Shown here: in pieces, positions 35,765 through 47,698 of the stretch
Layout of the letters: every line of letters starts with the position of its first letter
Position numbering within the stretch: position 1 is the stretch's first letter
Origin: Salticus scenicus
Lineage: Eukaryota > Arthropoda > Arachnida > Araneae > Salticidae
Direction of reading: 5' to 3'
DNA length: 64,000 nt
NCBI GenBank assembly: GCA_963930645.1
Contig: OZ005650.1
Location: 235,863,688-235,927,687, forward strand
Program-made: the position numbers and the translations under genes
Notes under the pieces: model-generated
Databases searched by the model: none
The model's input: only the letters and a program-made list of their open reading frames with translations
What the model was told of the DNA's origin: nothing

Positions 35765-35995
35765 GGTGGTGTTAGGATTAAGGTAGATTGACTGCACTAG
35801 GGTCCTAGGACTGAGGGGGCGTGCCCTCCGTGAAGGGTTGTTCTAAGGGGCACCTAACCCTTATTTACACAAGTTTTGGAGAAAACTACGGAAAACTCTG
35901 AACGGCTTGGCTGATGAGCGTGACCTGGGATCGAACCCGGAAGCTCACATTTACCAGCATCTAGGACAGAATCTCTTAGCTCCTGAAAGAACAAG
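35765..35995 (-). repeat. tRNA-derived SINE, family 1, best-preserved box B
   Basis: On the minus strand the head reads GAGCTAAGAGATTCTGTCC, then a full consensus box B GGGTTCGATCCC (35926-35937), then ACGCTCATCAGCCAAGCCGT and GAGTTTTCCGTAGTTTTCTC. The 3' part is CCCCCTCAGTCCTAGGACCC and GTGCAGTCAATCTACCTTAA. It is the clearest of the three copies and the best one to define the family. Confidence 0.8.
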
Positions 35996-36910
35996 GGAAA
36001 AAAGAAAGAGAGAAATCCACTCTAAAATACCGTCAGTTAAATATAGCCTGAATATTTTGTGAATGGTTAGTAATTTAGCTTAATGTATCGCTATTGTGAT
36101 ATCAATTATAAAAAATGTTTTAGTAATTATATTATTAGAACTAAGTCATGGATTTTGTGTGTGTGTGTGTGTTATTTCTGCATTTTTATCAAAGTAATTA
36201 TATTTGAAAATGTTTCTCTTTGTCTTATTTGGTTAAAGTCTTGGCCAGCTTAGACATATCAACACATCAGAAAGTCTTGTAACTGAATTGTTTGATCTTT
36301 TGCTTTAATTTTCTGAATGCTACAAAAGTTGACTACTTTGTAGTGAAACGCGAGTAGCGTTTTGAAGCTAGTGTTACCGGAGATGGAGACACAGACTGAT
36401 ATCCTATTCCTTCGACTAATATCTTTTTCCTCTATAAAGTAATTAAAATCCGTAAAAATTATGATGTTTAGCCAATCAAATAATTCAAAGTTCTATGCAA
36501 ATAAATTTTATCTAATTACTTGTATAAATGCCTACCAAAAGTCAAATATCCCTTTTTAGTGTGTCAAAATTACAATGTTATGTCTTCAGATTACTCTAAG
36601 GGTTAACTACTAGATAGTCGCTCTGTCCGCGACGTATATCTAATGCGATATTGGATCCATTCTAGTGCAATATTAAACGAAACCTCTATCAAAGCGTCTG
36701 TTTCGAGACACAAGTGTTCCTACACCGTATTCTCTTATAATTCGGAATCGGAATCTCGTAAGAAATAAAGGGATTCCGCATATATATATATTTTTTTTTT
36801 TTTGGTCAATTTACAATTTTTTCACTGATGTTCCGATTTTAACACTTTTTTATGTTGAAAAGGTCTTGGCCTAAAAAAACTCGCAAATGATATCATTAAA
36901 ATCTAAACAA
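35996..36910. other. Stretch without recognisable genes
   Basis: Contains a TG microsatellite at about 36157-36173 and a TATATA/poly-T stretch at 36780-36803. No gene was seen. Confidence 0.5.
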
Positions 36911-36913
36911 AAT

Positions 36914-37300
36914 ACAGGGTACCCACTAAAGTTCCCTTCCCACTTTTTTAGCTACTAAACGACTGCAGCTATAGTCAAAAAAGTGGTGTGTAGGTATAGT
37001 AAATTGGCAGTGCGCGACAATTTGCAGCGCCACCTGGGGGAAACAGCAAGGTTAATGTTTTTATCTCGAAAACGGTACGATATGAAAAGTGAATTACTAA
37101 GTTGCAGAGTATCATCGATTAAGAACGAAAAGATACCTTACAGACATGAATACTGAAAACAAAACGCTTAAAACGTGCATTTGTTTATTCGCAATTTCCT
37201 ACACTATCACGTGACGAAACGATCTTAGAAAAAAAAAAGGCAACGATTCATCGCCAAACACGTTAAAAAAAATATCTCGCGGACTCTCTTGGCTATGAAT
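36914..37300 (+). repeat. Possible mariner-type left end without partner
   Basis: TACAGGGTACCCACTAAAGT resembles the ACAGGGTG-type left ends common in mariner/maT elements (compare 40865 and 45835). A GCGCCACCTGGGGG block follows. No inverse end lies in the window, so this may be a one-ended fragment. Confidence 0.3.
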
Positions 37301-37360
37301 TTTCCTCACGGACGTGACAGACACCTTTTTAGAATAGAAAGTTTTAGTGAAAATAATGTG

Positions 37361-37674
37361 TTAACACTTTCGCGACAGCTGACGTGAATTCGCGTCATTT
37401 GAAAATTTGTAACTCCGCCAGTCGGCGGTTCTTTAGGTTTACATAAGTTACATTATTACTGAACAATATACCGAATATTCACATTTGTGCAACCAATGCA
37501 CTGTAGATACAAATACTTTGATTAGAAAGAGTACAATTGTAACGAATGTTCATTCATATTATAAATTTGAATACAGAAAATATTCATTTAAACTAATGTA
37601 ATGTAAATGAATAACGCCCACAGGTGGAGCTTACTCTCAAAAAGACAAAAAACGTGCGGTCGCGAAAGTGTTAA
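37361..37674. mobile_element. 314-bp TTAA-flanked MITE (piggyBac-like), third type
   Basis: The ends TTAACACTTTCGCGAC and GTCGCGAAAGTGTTAA are perfect 16-base inverted repeats that include TTAA on each side. The interior is AT-rich with a GC-richer left part (GACGTGAATTCGCGTCATTT, itself palindromic around GAATTC). It is non-coding. The perfect ends suggest a fairly recent insertion. Confidence 0.85.
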
Positions 37675-38084
37675 GGTGAAAATAAAAAATGAAATAGGAA
37701 AGGTAGAATTTTATTTACTTACAATAAACAATGACTTTTAAAAAACTCTTTACAGATTCCAGATGCATAGGTGCCAAGTCTACTGTATTCGGCGGGAGAC
37801 TTCAAACCGGAAAATTTTTATAGCTGGTAGAATAATCGTCGAAAAAATATATAACATATTCCATTTAAAAATACTGGTGTTAATTCTCTATTTAAAAGTT
37901 AAAAATGTTGTCATCTCTGCAGATGGCTCTTGCATAAGGTGACAAAATGTTGCCATTTTTTGGGGACAGCCTTTATTTTGAAGGCGTTTTGAAAAGTTGT
38001 AGAAAATAAATTATTTATCATAGATATTTTATTTTAAGTTCTTATTTATTAAGCATAAAAATATACAACAAAATTTTACAAACT

Positions 38085-38665
38085 TGCAGAAAAATGTACA
38101 AAATCTTAGAAAAACAATATTTTGAAACATAAAATTCACACGTGTAATTTTCGCTGAGATATGAACTAGTAAATATATATATATATATATATATACTGCG
38201 CATGCGCAAAAGAGAGAATTTTTTTCGTTATATATGCTGAAAGCTGGACATATTGGACAACTTATGTCAAAATTTCATTGGAATAGCGTAACAATTAAGC
38301 AAATTACCGGCAAAAAAATGAGCAAGATTTTAAATATTTTTCAGAGGTGAAATTTTATAAATAATTTTTTACATGCTATGAATTTTATTTGGAAATGCAA
38401 TTATTTTACCCATGTTGTAAAAGTTCTTCGTTGTAAAAAACCACTTACGAACTGAAAAATCTTAGTTAATAAATAAAATTTGTTAGAATTACAAGCGAAC
38501 AAGTTTTTCAAAAGGCAGAATTTTTGCAACATAATTGATTTATTTGGATCTCCAAATTAAATATGTGACATGTGAAAAACCTCTTACGAAATTTCAACTC
38601 TGGGAAATATTTAAAATCTAGCTTATTCTTTTGCCAATAATTTTTCTGAATTCATCATCCTGGAT
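38085..38665. mobile_element. Foldback element, copy 1 (right arm shortened)
   Basis: Same family as 44885-45615. The left arm has TTTTGAAACATAAAATTCAC, CGCATGCGCAAAAGAGAG, GAAAGCTGGACATATTGGAC, and the right arm mirrors its inner half (TTTCAACTCTGGGAAATATT, AAAATCTAGCTTATTCTTTT). The centre lies near 38465. The right arm ends near 38665, well short of the left arm's outer edge. No coding capacity. Confidence 0.65.
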
Positions 38666-40593
38666 TCATTTTTATTATTTTTGCGCTGATTTTTCTGTGT
38701 GAGTGGGACAGATAATATTTAAACACTTTATTACATTGAGCTGAAAAATTATAGGTTATAGGCTATCATCCCACGAGCTGTGTAGATTTTCATTATTACA
38801 GAACCTATAGATTTTTTTACATCGACACAAAACATAATTCTTCATCACTGAAGCTTATTAGCTCAAATTATTTGAAGTGCGCTTGCGTCTAAAACATACA
38901 TTCTATTAAGATAAAATTGGGTAGACAGGTTATAGGTCATCATCGCAAGAGCTATATAGAATTTCATGCATACAGAATTTTTATAGTTTATATCTATGGA
39001 CTCAGTTTATCTGAAGTTCATTTTAGTAATGTCGAGTTTTTTGAAACAGAAAATAATTTATATATATTACAATTGCTTTGCTGGAATGATTATCATGATA
39101 ATGATGCATTTAGTACTTACGGTTCTTTTATAATTTATCATGGAAGTGTTTAGTCATATCACACCCTATTAGGGCTAGTTATTTGATAATTATTAAATTA
39201 TTTAAAGGCTAATGAAATTATGTTTGTTTCAGAGTTTAGTTACAGAACAATTGTTATTAAAAACTGCTTTTTTACTATTTATAATTACTTACAGGGGCGC
39301 TCAAAGTAATTCGGATATATTACGGTCTAACTCACAAATATACGAAGTTTGAGCAAAATATTCCAACACCCTACCTATCATATTTTTCCCTTTCGCTGAT
39401 ACGTTGAATCATTTCCTAATTTATATTTGTGTAAATTCCTGGATGTTCTAGAGTCGACTGGAACCACTGTCCATTTTTCTATTATTTGAAATGAATTTCC
39501 AATTTGCTAGAAACATTGCAGGAAAATTTATGGAAAAATTTATGAATTTGGTATTCTTAAAAATCATAAATTTTAAGAAAAAATGCAAATACCTTCAAGA
39601 AAATATTTTTTTTTTTTTCACTCAGTTTTGCAGATTTATATCCTTTTTTTTCCAAATTTAAATTTGGGATGTATATACCATTAATACTTCTACAATAAAA
39701 TTCTCATTTTTTTTTTTTTTTTTTTTTTTTTTCAAAAGTGTAAAATATTGCTTGCTTTGTATTATAAGCAGTTTTTATTCATACATTTTCCATTCCTTTC
39801 ACACAATCTTGCAAAAATATAATTTGATTTCGAGATTCTTCTTTACTGTACTGGGAATAACAATAATAAATATACATAAAATATTGATTCTGTGAATATC
39901 AAAATTAATAGTTATATATATTTTTGTCTTGAATTATATACTGACTACAAATAAATATTCGAACACTTTTGTAAGCACATTAAATTCAGCCCAAACTCAC
40001 ACAATCTTCTGTAAGTATAAAATATAAATATTTCCTAATAAGTATCTTTTTATAATTGCTTTAACTAATACTAAAAATAGTAATTTTCTATAAGAAGATC
40101 TAGAAAATATATATTAAATATTTTTGTATATTAAATTCCGAAAAAAAAATGCATTTTAAAGTTGTACATAATCATACCTATTCCGTGATTTAAAAGAAGA
40201 TATTAAATTCTAAAAATAATCTTAAAAATATCTTTCGATTGAAAGGTATGTAAAGCATGCTATAAAAGCGCTTCCGCACGCTGAAAAGCGCATCAAAATC
40301 TATCTTTTTCCGATTCCACCCTTATCTGATTCTCAATACTGATGAATTGACATTGTTAAATTCAAAATAGTATGCAATACATTTATATTTAAAAAAGGAA
40401 TTGTTTTAAAAGATAAATAAGGAACATTTCAATCATATCTTTAAAACTGTCAAAACCATAAAAATGTTACGTAAGCAAATGGTAAACATTTTTAATGCAT
40501 TTTTCTTAGATTTACTTATACGATAATAACAAAATTCTATCATTCTGTCATTCTGTAATACATTTTCATGAAGCGGACAAAAACTAGACTGAT

Positions 40594-40624
<31 letters not shown>

Positions 40625-40864
40625 TTTTTTTTTTTTTTTTAAGGACTGAAAACTCAATCTACGTATTTTTAAGATACCAGTTTTACGATAGTTGGACATT
40701 TATCGAAATCGAAAATATAATTGAATAATTTGAAAGTGATGTTATAATTTAGGGGTGAAAAATAATAATAATGGTCCTCCGTACTAAACTAAATTCTGCT
40801 TTTGTCTGAATTTAATCAAAATCTTTGTTTGTTTCTTTTTTTTTTTTAAGAAAAAGAAAGTTAG
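38666..40864. other. AT-rich stretch without recognisable genes
   Basis: Poly-T runs lie at 39607-39618 and 39707-39731, and a TTTA microsatellite at 40592-40626 is followed by poly-T. ACAGGGGCGCTCAAAGTAAT at 39292 might be one transposon end, with no partner found. No gene was recognised. Confidence 0.45.
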
Positions 40865-40866
40865 TA

Positions 40867-41442
40867 CAGGGTGACAAGAAATAACTTGGACGAAGTTTCA
40901 AACCAAATATCTGTAACTACCACTATCACAAACTCATTTTGGAAGTTGTTGTCTTACCTTGGTCGCAAAAGTTCTTTGGAAACAAAAGATGGACCTTCCA
41001 ACAGGATTCCGTACCTGCACACAGAGCTAAAGGCACTCAAAATTGGTGCAAGACAAATTTTCCTGACTTCATTGGAGCTCAAGAATGGCCACCGTATTCA
41101 CCAGATTTGAATCCAATGGATTATTCTGTTTGGTCCATCTTGGAGATAAGGGTGTGTGCTAAATCTCATAAAACTTTGGCATCCCTAAAGGAATTCTTAT
41201 GCAAGGAATGGGATAAAATATCAGTAAGTGAGTTGAGGCCCATAGCCGAAAATTTTGTGCACGTTTAAAGCTCTGTATTGAAAGCTCTGTATTCAAAGTG
41301 GCTAAAGGTAGCCACTTTGAAAATTTGTAAATGTAATAGACAAAATAATGTATTCATATTTATTGAAGTTTGGTCGTAATATTTTCATTAGCATTAAAGT
41401 TACAATGTATCATGTGTGTCCAAGTTATTTCTTGTCACCCTG
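40867..41442 (+). mobile_element. Internally deleted maT-type (Tc1/mariner) element
   Basis: TACAGGGTGACAAGAAATAA followed by CTTGGAC at the left, and the exact inverse at the right (to 41444), give perfect inverted ends of about 25 bases plus TA on both sides. Only 576 bp remain of an expected 1.2-1.4 kb. The 5' terminus joins directly to the C-terminal half of the transposase. Perfect ends around a deleted core are typical of elements moved in trans by a full-length relative. Confidence 0.9.
40939..41268 (+). pseudogene. maT-type transposase, C-terminal half only
   Basis: The 109-residue frame reads VLPWSQKFFGNKRWTFQQDS then VPAHRAKGTQNW, then WPPYSPDLNPMDYSVWSILE. The second catalytic Asp lies in FQQDS and the third in NPMDYSVW, with 37 residues between them (DD37D), which is diagnostic of the maT family of Tc1/mariner. 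The first Asp, the DNA-binding region and the N-terminus are absent. The ATG at 40939 is only the first in the remaining frame, not a natural start. It ends naturally after RPIAENFVHV, so the C-terminus is complete. It cannot be an active transposase. Confidence 0.9.
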
Positions 41443-41724
41443 TAATAATCAGTTTCGAAACGGACAGTATCGAAGAAGTATTTTTTTAATAATTTTGAAT
41501 GGGCTCTTCCCACCTGACGTTAGAGGTCACATGATAGAGGAAAAACAAATAGCAGACGAAGTCTTGATTATCTATAGCGACTGCTGAAATAACATATTTT
41601 CTATTCTTATTTTTGATCAATCGTATTTAATCTGTGTTACTTTTTATACATCATCATTTTTAATCCATTTTATATCATTATTCATTATATTTTGTTTGAT
41701 GTATACGTTTACAATCATCACTTA

Positions 41725-42278
41725 GTTTGCGCTGCTATACAGCGATTTCTGCAATTTTAGGGAAAGCTATATCTCAGGAACTACTGTACAGAATTTCATA
41801 TAAATTTATATGTTGATGCACCTTAACCTAAATGAGTGTCTGTCAACTTTTGATGTCAACCGCTCCACAGATGGCGCTGCTATACAGCGATTACCGTAAT
41901 TTAAGGGGAGGCTATATCTCAGGTTCTATTGCGTATAATCAAACCAAAACGTGCTATATGTGAAGGCCATTATGAGACATTATGCTGATTCAATTTAAAT
42001 GCTTATCGGCCAGTAGGTGGCGCTGCTATACTGCAAATTTTCTCGATAACAGGAACGCTATATCTCAACTTCTATGGCATATAACTGTACGAAACTTGAT
42101 ATGTGAGATAACTATTATAAAAATGCATTTTTTAAGATGTCATTTATAAACAATAAAACTCTCTTTCTTTGGATATATAGTGCTGGTTTTCTCTAAGATA
42201 AAAATTGATTATTTGCACTTAGTGAATTTGTATAGGAAAATATAGAAGAAAGTCTTGTGGTGGCCACAACATACTAGT
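41725..42278 (-). mobile_element. Hairpin-ended element, type A, inverted and truncated
   Basis: On the minus strand it begins ACTAGTATGTTGTGGCCACC, CAAGACTTTCTTCTATATTT as at 6814. It continues with the same tandem units (GCGCCACCTACTGGCC, AGCGCCATCTGTGGAGCG, GAGATATAGC). It stops at about 41725 without microsatellite, conserved block or 3' stem-loop, so the 3' end is lost. Confidence 0.7.
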
Positions 42279-43430
42279 TTTTTTAATATTTATAACTAGT
42301 GCGCTGTGTCCATCACAATACTGTCGTCTATAGCATTCAATATAACAGCGCCACTTAGTAGTTAACATACTCAAAATTTAATAAACCTCAAAAATAACAA
42401 TTTATCTACACATTTTGAAGCAATATTCACCAACAGATACTGAGGTATATCCATGTGTAAAATCGAATTAAATAATAACAGCGTCACCTAAGCAGAACAA
42501 AACAAAAGCAAAACAAGCGTTATTAGTCTCTACCAGTTTTATTAAATGACCAAAATTATTTTAAATAAAATGTTTTCATTCATTTTCATAAATAAATATT
42601 CAATTTAAAAATATTCTTCATTGTTTGACATAATAAATAACAGAATTTAATTAAGCGCTGTATAAACTATTGAAAGTACTTCTGGCCATAAAATTAGAAA
42701 ATAATTTATTTTTAGTTGAATTAATTAATTTTTTTGTTTTTAAACGACTGAACAAAATATGAAGAAAATTCACATTATTGATTATTTCTCTTTTTCCTTT
42801 TTCAATTCTTATAAATGCTTACCATTGTATTTGTTTTGATCATTCTCATTTTATCTGTCTTTGAAATCATTTTAATAAACGGATTTTTTTTTCTTCTAAA
42901 GGTTATTTTTATTGGTAACATCAATTTTTTTCTTCTTCTATAAGAGCATAAAAAGTATTTCAAAATTGTTATATCGCAAATTTTTATCATGAATTTATTT
43001 TTCTAAGTAATGAAAAGAAAACAATTTATCAACGACTAAAAAAAACTTGATATTTATTTATCAATTGTATTTTTTTTTTCGCAATAAATCATTACAAGTT
43101 TTTTTCCAAAACATTTTACTGCCTGTAAAAATCTAGTTTATGTTCGACAAAATAGAAATCGTTAACTTGTAGTAATATACAAATTTTATTTTATAAGTAA
43201 ATACTTCTTTGCAAAACAATTTTTACTACTCAGCAAAAACACTTATCGTGAAAAGGGTTTTTCATTACTTAACTATGATGAAGAATATAAAGTCTAGTGA
43301 TAGAAAATAGATTTAACAAGAATAAAAAACCATGCGTATGCATTGATTATTAACAATTTCCAACTGTACGTACTTGTTGCATCGTATAAATTTCAATGTT
43401 CTTTGCTTACGTTATCACGCAACGGAGAGA
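42279..43430. other. AT-rich stretch without recognisable features
   Basis: A weak trace of type A wording occurs at 42290-42490 (ACAGCGCCACTTAGTAG, ACAGCGTCACCTAAG). No gene was recognised in the rest. Confidence 0.45.
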
Positions 43431-43439
43431 CAGAAGGAC

Positions 43440-44410
43440 TGAAAGGCGTATACAGATAGACTAATTGAATTCATAATCACTTTTAAACATTGTTGGAAAG
43501 TGTTAAAAATGCTTAACGCAAAAGAAAAGTCAGCCCTTAGGTTCTAATCTTAATATATCTGGATATTTTAGTGTAGCCCTGTAAATCTGAAGGTTAACCC
43601 TATCATATTCTGTACAAAACATTATTTTAGTATATTAGCAATAAATGTCATTTTTTTATAATATTTACAGTAGAAACATACTTGAATGTGATTTTCAAAA
43701 ATGTCTGTCCTAAAACGCATTGCATTGGCATTTTTTTTTTTTTTTTTTTTTTTTTGGGGGGGGGGGGGCGTCCCTGTACACAAAAGCCAGTTTCACAAGA
43801 CCTATTAATGCCATTTTAAATAGGGAACATTCGATAGTGAACTTAAATAACATATATCATTTTTTAAATTTTCTGAAAATATTTACTGATGCTGGGGGCA
43901 GGCAGACGGATAGATAAACAGATGAACAGTAGGATAGAGATACACAAATTGAAATCACATTTACACTTAAAAATTGTTAGAAAGTGTTAAAAACGCTTAA
44001 TGTAAACAAAAATGCAATTCCAGCAAATCTCCAATAAAAGTCCTTAATGTAACTGAATATTTTTGTGTGACTCTGGAAATCTAATGCTAATCACATTACA
44101 TTTTATAGAAAGCATTCTTTGGGCATATGAATAACATATTTCAATTTTACTAAGATTTGTGTAACGTAAAAGTATTAAAATATGGTTTATAGAAATACCT
44201 CATATAGAAAACAATACGTTGGAATGTTTTCAGGTATCCCTGTACGCAAACCAGTAAAGGTATTCACTTCATTTTCAATAGCGAACATCCGATAGCGAAC
44301 TTTAATAACATATATCCGTTTCAGAAAATTCCACGAATATTTATGGGAGTTAGAGCGGGGACAGACAGACAAACCGAAATCATTACTACTTTTCAACTTT
44401 GTTGCAAAGT
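43440..44410 (+). repeat. Two ~470-bp tandem units ending in CAGACAGA-type runs
   Basis: The units start near 43455 and 43940. Shared landmarks are AATCACTTTTAAACATTGTT / AATCACATTTACACTTAAA, GGAAAGTGTTAAAAATGCTT / AGAAAGTGTTAAAAACGCTT, a CCCTGTAAATCT / CTCTGGAAATCT block, GCCATTTTAAATAGGGAAC / TTCATTTTCAATAGCGAAC, and AACATATATC. The boundary sequences GGCAGGCAGACGGATAG and GGGGACAGACAGAC show that each unit carries its own microsatellite. The first unit contains a T-run directly followed by a G-run (43732-43768). Confidence 0.7.
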
Positions 44411-44511
44411 GTTAAAATTGCAAAAATATTTTATTATATATATTTAAATAGAAGTTTTATTCTCTACTATTCTAAATATTTTTTGGAAATATATTATGTT
44501 TACATTTTACT

Positions 44512-44870
44512 TTCTTATATATAGAGAGAGAGACAGACAGATAGAAAGAATTGGATTCGTCAAAAAACTCCAATGTTCGATGGATTTACACGTTTTGGGA
44601 TGTCCTGAGTACAATTTGATTTTTTATATAAATTGTCTCTGTGTGTGTGTGTGTGTATCACAAATATTAAGGACGCTGTATCTCACGAACCAATGAACGA
44701 AATTTAACTAAACTTGGTATTTATTTGGACCCTCACATAAACTGGTGCTCATTAGATTTGGGGATCACTCTCTGAACAGGTGGCACTATAATCCAATTTT
44801 TTCTGAATTTTTAGCATGGCAGTACAGGACAAAATTTCGTATAAATGTACATAATGAGAGTTATTCTTAA
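44512..44870 (-). repeat. Fragment of a hairpin-ended element, inverted
   Basis: The minus-strand order is a GGTGGCACTATA-inverse block, GAGATACAGCGTCC, an ACACACAC run (44639-44655), GGACATCCCAAAACGTGTAA (44590-44609), CGAATCCAATTCTTTCTATC, then a CTGTCTGTCTCTCTC run at 44521-44542. Block order matches types A and B, but the 3' stem-loop is lost or replaced by the microsatellite. Confidence 0.5.
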
Positions 44871-44884
44871 CGTGTGATTGTGAA

Positions 44885-45615
44885 ATTAGAGAAACGTTAT
44901 TCTGAAACATAAAATTCCACGTGTAATATTCGTTAAGATATGAGCATTTTTAGTAAATATTATTTTACTGTGCATGCGCATGCACGAAAGACAGACGTTT
45001 TTTTATTGAATAGATTGAAAGCTAGATATATTGGGCAACTTTTGTCAAAAGTTCATTTCAATAGAGTAAAACTTAAGCAAATTGTTCACAAAAGCATAAG
45101 CTAGATTTTAGGTATTTTCCAGAGTTGAAATTTCATAAGGAGTGTTACACATGCCGCGTATTTTATTTGAAGATCCAAATATTTCAATCACACTGCAATG
45201 GTTCTTTTTTTCTGTGTGAAAAACCCCTTATGAACTAACAAATCTTAGTAAACTAATAAAAAATATGTTAAAGTTACAAGTCTATAAGGTTTTTTCACGA
45301 AAAGGAACTTTTGCAATGTGGTTTAAATAATTGGATTTTCAAATTAAATACACAACATGTGAAGAACTCCTTATAAAATTTCAACTGTGGAAAATACCTA
45401 AAATCTGGATAATTCTTTTGTCGACAATTTCCTTAATTCTTACTCTATTCAAATGAGCTTCTGACAAAAGTTGTTCAATATATCTAGTTTTCAACCTATG
45501 CAATAAATATTTTTCTATCTTTCGCGCATGCGTAGGAAAAGTATATTTAGTAAAAATACTCATATACCAATGAATATTACACTGGGAATTTTATGTTTCA
45601 GAATAATGTTTCTCG
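44885..45615. mobile_element. Foldback element, copy 2, long palindrome
   Basis: Left arm about 44885-45240, right arm about 45286-45615, loop about 45 bases. The arms mirror in order: GAGAAACGTTATTCTGAAAC, GCATGCGCATGCACGAAAGA against TCTTTCGCGCATGCGTAGGA, GAAAGCTAGATATATTGGGC, GATTTTAGGTATTTTCCAGA, and GGTTCTTTTTTTCTGTGTGA against CACGAAAAGGAAC. The family shares no ends with the TTAA MITEs. Copy 1 is at 38085. The 60-residue minus-strand frame on the right arm has no known domain. Confidence 0.75.
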
Positions 45616-45835
45616 AATGTTTTGTCAATTTTTCTGCAAGTTTTGTAAAATTTTATGGAAATCCGTTCTAGTTACAAGCAAAAAACCTGTCAAAAAAATT
45701 AGTAATTTTTGAAAAAATAAATTTATATCCGCCTAAATAATTGCGCAACCTCCGTACTATATCACAGAAATATTGTACATAGTATGTGCAATAATGTATT
45801 AAAGTTACAAGCCATTTGTAGTTTTTTATGATACA

Positions 45836-46738
45836 GGGTGATCCAAAGTATTTTCTCTCTTCTTCAATTTATGGTTGTTCCCCTAGTTGTAACTCTGGAC
45901 TAAACTGATAGTGGAAACAATGAGTTTTTAAATATTTTTTGTATGTGTTAAGTTGCAGGCCATTTCGTCGAGTTTTTTTATAACTTAAAGTTCTTTCTAT
46001 TGATTTTGAACTCATTTATTTCACATTAAAGTTATCCCTATGTACCATATCAATATTGAATATTAATAATAATTCTATTTTTATGATTTTACATTTTTTT
46101 TTCCAACGCTTAATGACGCAAAAAGACTTTTTTTTTTTTTTCTATTGCGCATTATCTGAAAAAAAAAGAGTTGCTAACTTTTCTGATTATTTTATACCAC
46201 TATTTCTAGAAAATTATCTTCGTTTTATAGAATCGCAGAATGTTCCGTAATAATTAAAGAGAATATTGTTGGCCATTTTGAAAAATTTGTAATATTGCTA
46301 AATAACTTTAGAAAGACAAATTTGAGAGGGGGGGGGAATAATTTTAAAATACTTATTATTTTTTAACAAACGTTGTGAAAAATTATTTAAGTCCAAAAAT
46401 GTAGATAGATTTCAAAAATACTCCCATATATTCTGTAAATTAATTTTTCCTCAAAATATCGAAGGTTTGCCTTTATAAAATTTGGCATCTCTTTTTTTTT
46501 TTTTTTTCTAACATTTTAATTAAACTGTTGGAGAGAAAAGATATTTTAATTTACATTTTATAGAGAAATTACATTAATTTTAATGATAGTCTTTTCTTTA
46601 GGTAAAACATTTCTCGAGCTGTAAAAATAGACTTGTTTTTAACATTATAAATATTTTAATTCACACCTGCTTTTAACATCTCAAATAAATTTAAATCTTC
46701 TTTAAATATTTGCATTCCAAAATTTTTTCATATTTTAT
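45836..46738. other. AT-rich stretch with one possible mariner-type end
   Basis: TACAGGGTGATCCAAAGTAT at 45834 resembles a mariner left end, but no inverse copy follows. No gene was seen in the rest. Confidence 0.35.
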
Positions 46739-47698
46739 ATGGAACTAAATGCAAATTATTTTTTTTTCAACCAATTCTCTGACGAAATGAAATTTAAGGT
46801 TTAGCTGTCTTATTTTATTAGATAATTTTGCACTGTTTAACCAATTTATGGCTGCTTGGCTATCAGAGTTAAATAATCATAGGTCTTTGTACAAATTGTT
46901 TAAAATGAAGTTCGTGTAAGACGCTTTAAAGTCCATGTTAACCCTCTTTCAGTACCGGCAATAGATGAAAGTTCTGCTTCACATGTTGACAGTCTTACAC
47001 ATCTTTGTTTTTTACTATTCAATGGAATGAGAGAATTTCCCAACATAATTATATGTTTTACATGAAACTAAATGCAAAATATTTTTTTTTCAATCAGTTC
47101 TCTGACGAAATGAAATTTAAGGTTTAGCTGTCTTATTTTATTAGATAATTTTGCACTATTTAACCGACTTAAGGCTGCTTGACTATCAGAGTAAATAATC
47201 ATAGGTCTTTGTACAAATTGTTTAAAATGAAGTTCGTGTAAGACGCTTTAAAGTCCATGTTAACCCTCTTTCAGTACCGGCAATAGATGAAAGTTCTGCT
47301 TCACATGTTGACAGTCTTACACATCTTTGTTTTTTACTATTCAATGGAATGAGAGAATTTCCCAACATAATTATACGTTTTACATGAAACTAAATGCAAA
47401 ATATTTTTTTTTTCAATCAGTTCTCTGACGAAATGAAATTTAAGGTTTAGCTGTCTTATTTTATTAGATAATTTTGCACTATTTAACCGACTTAAGGCTG
47501 CTTGACTATCAGAGCAAATAATCATAGGTCTTTGTACAAATTGTTTAAAATGAAGTTCATGTAAGCCGCTTTAAAGTCCTTGTTAACCCTTTTTCAATAC
47601 CGGCAATAGATGAAAGTTCTGCTTCACACGTTGACAGTCTTACACATCTTTGTTTTTTACTATTCAATGGAACGAGATAATTTCCCAACATAATTATA
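46739..47698 (-). repeat. Three tandem ~322-bp copies of a LINE RNase H fragment
   Basis: Units start at about 46741, 47064 and 47386, so the period is 322-323. Copies 2 and 3 differ at only a few bases; copy 1 is a little more diverged. On the minus strand each encodes a broken piece of a retrotransposon RNase H domain. In copy 3 the frame reads MIICSDSQAALSRLNSAKLS, and another frame of each unit gives an AELSSIAG-like segment, which carries the catalytic Glu in RNase H domains. The units are neither full domains nor flanked by LINE sequence. The source LINE differs from the one at 31545-34515. Confidence 0.75.
47337..47525 (-). pseudogene. RNase H domain fragment (LINE origin)
   Basis: The 62-residue frame carries the ICSDSQAAL motif, with the conserved Asp of the RNase H third catalytic block, and an LNLKFHFVRELI helix-like tail. 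The equivalent reading in the two other units contains stops. It is a fossil without start or domain completeness. Confidence 0.65.

Noticed and set aside
36914..36940. A full mariner element starting at TACAGGGTACCC
   Set aside because: No inverted right end was found in the following 3 kb. It was kept only as a low-confidence fragment.
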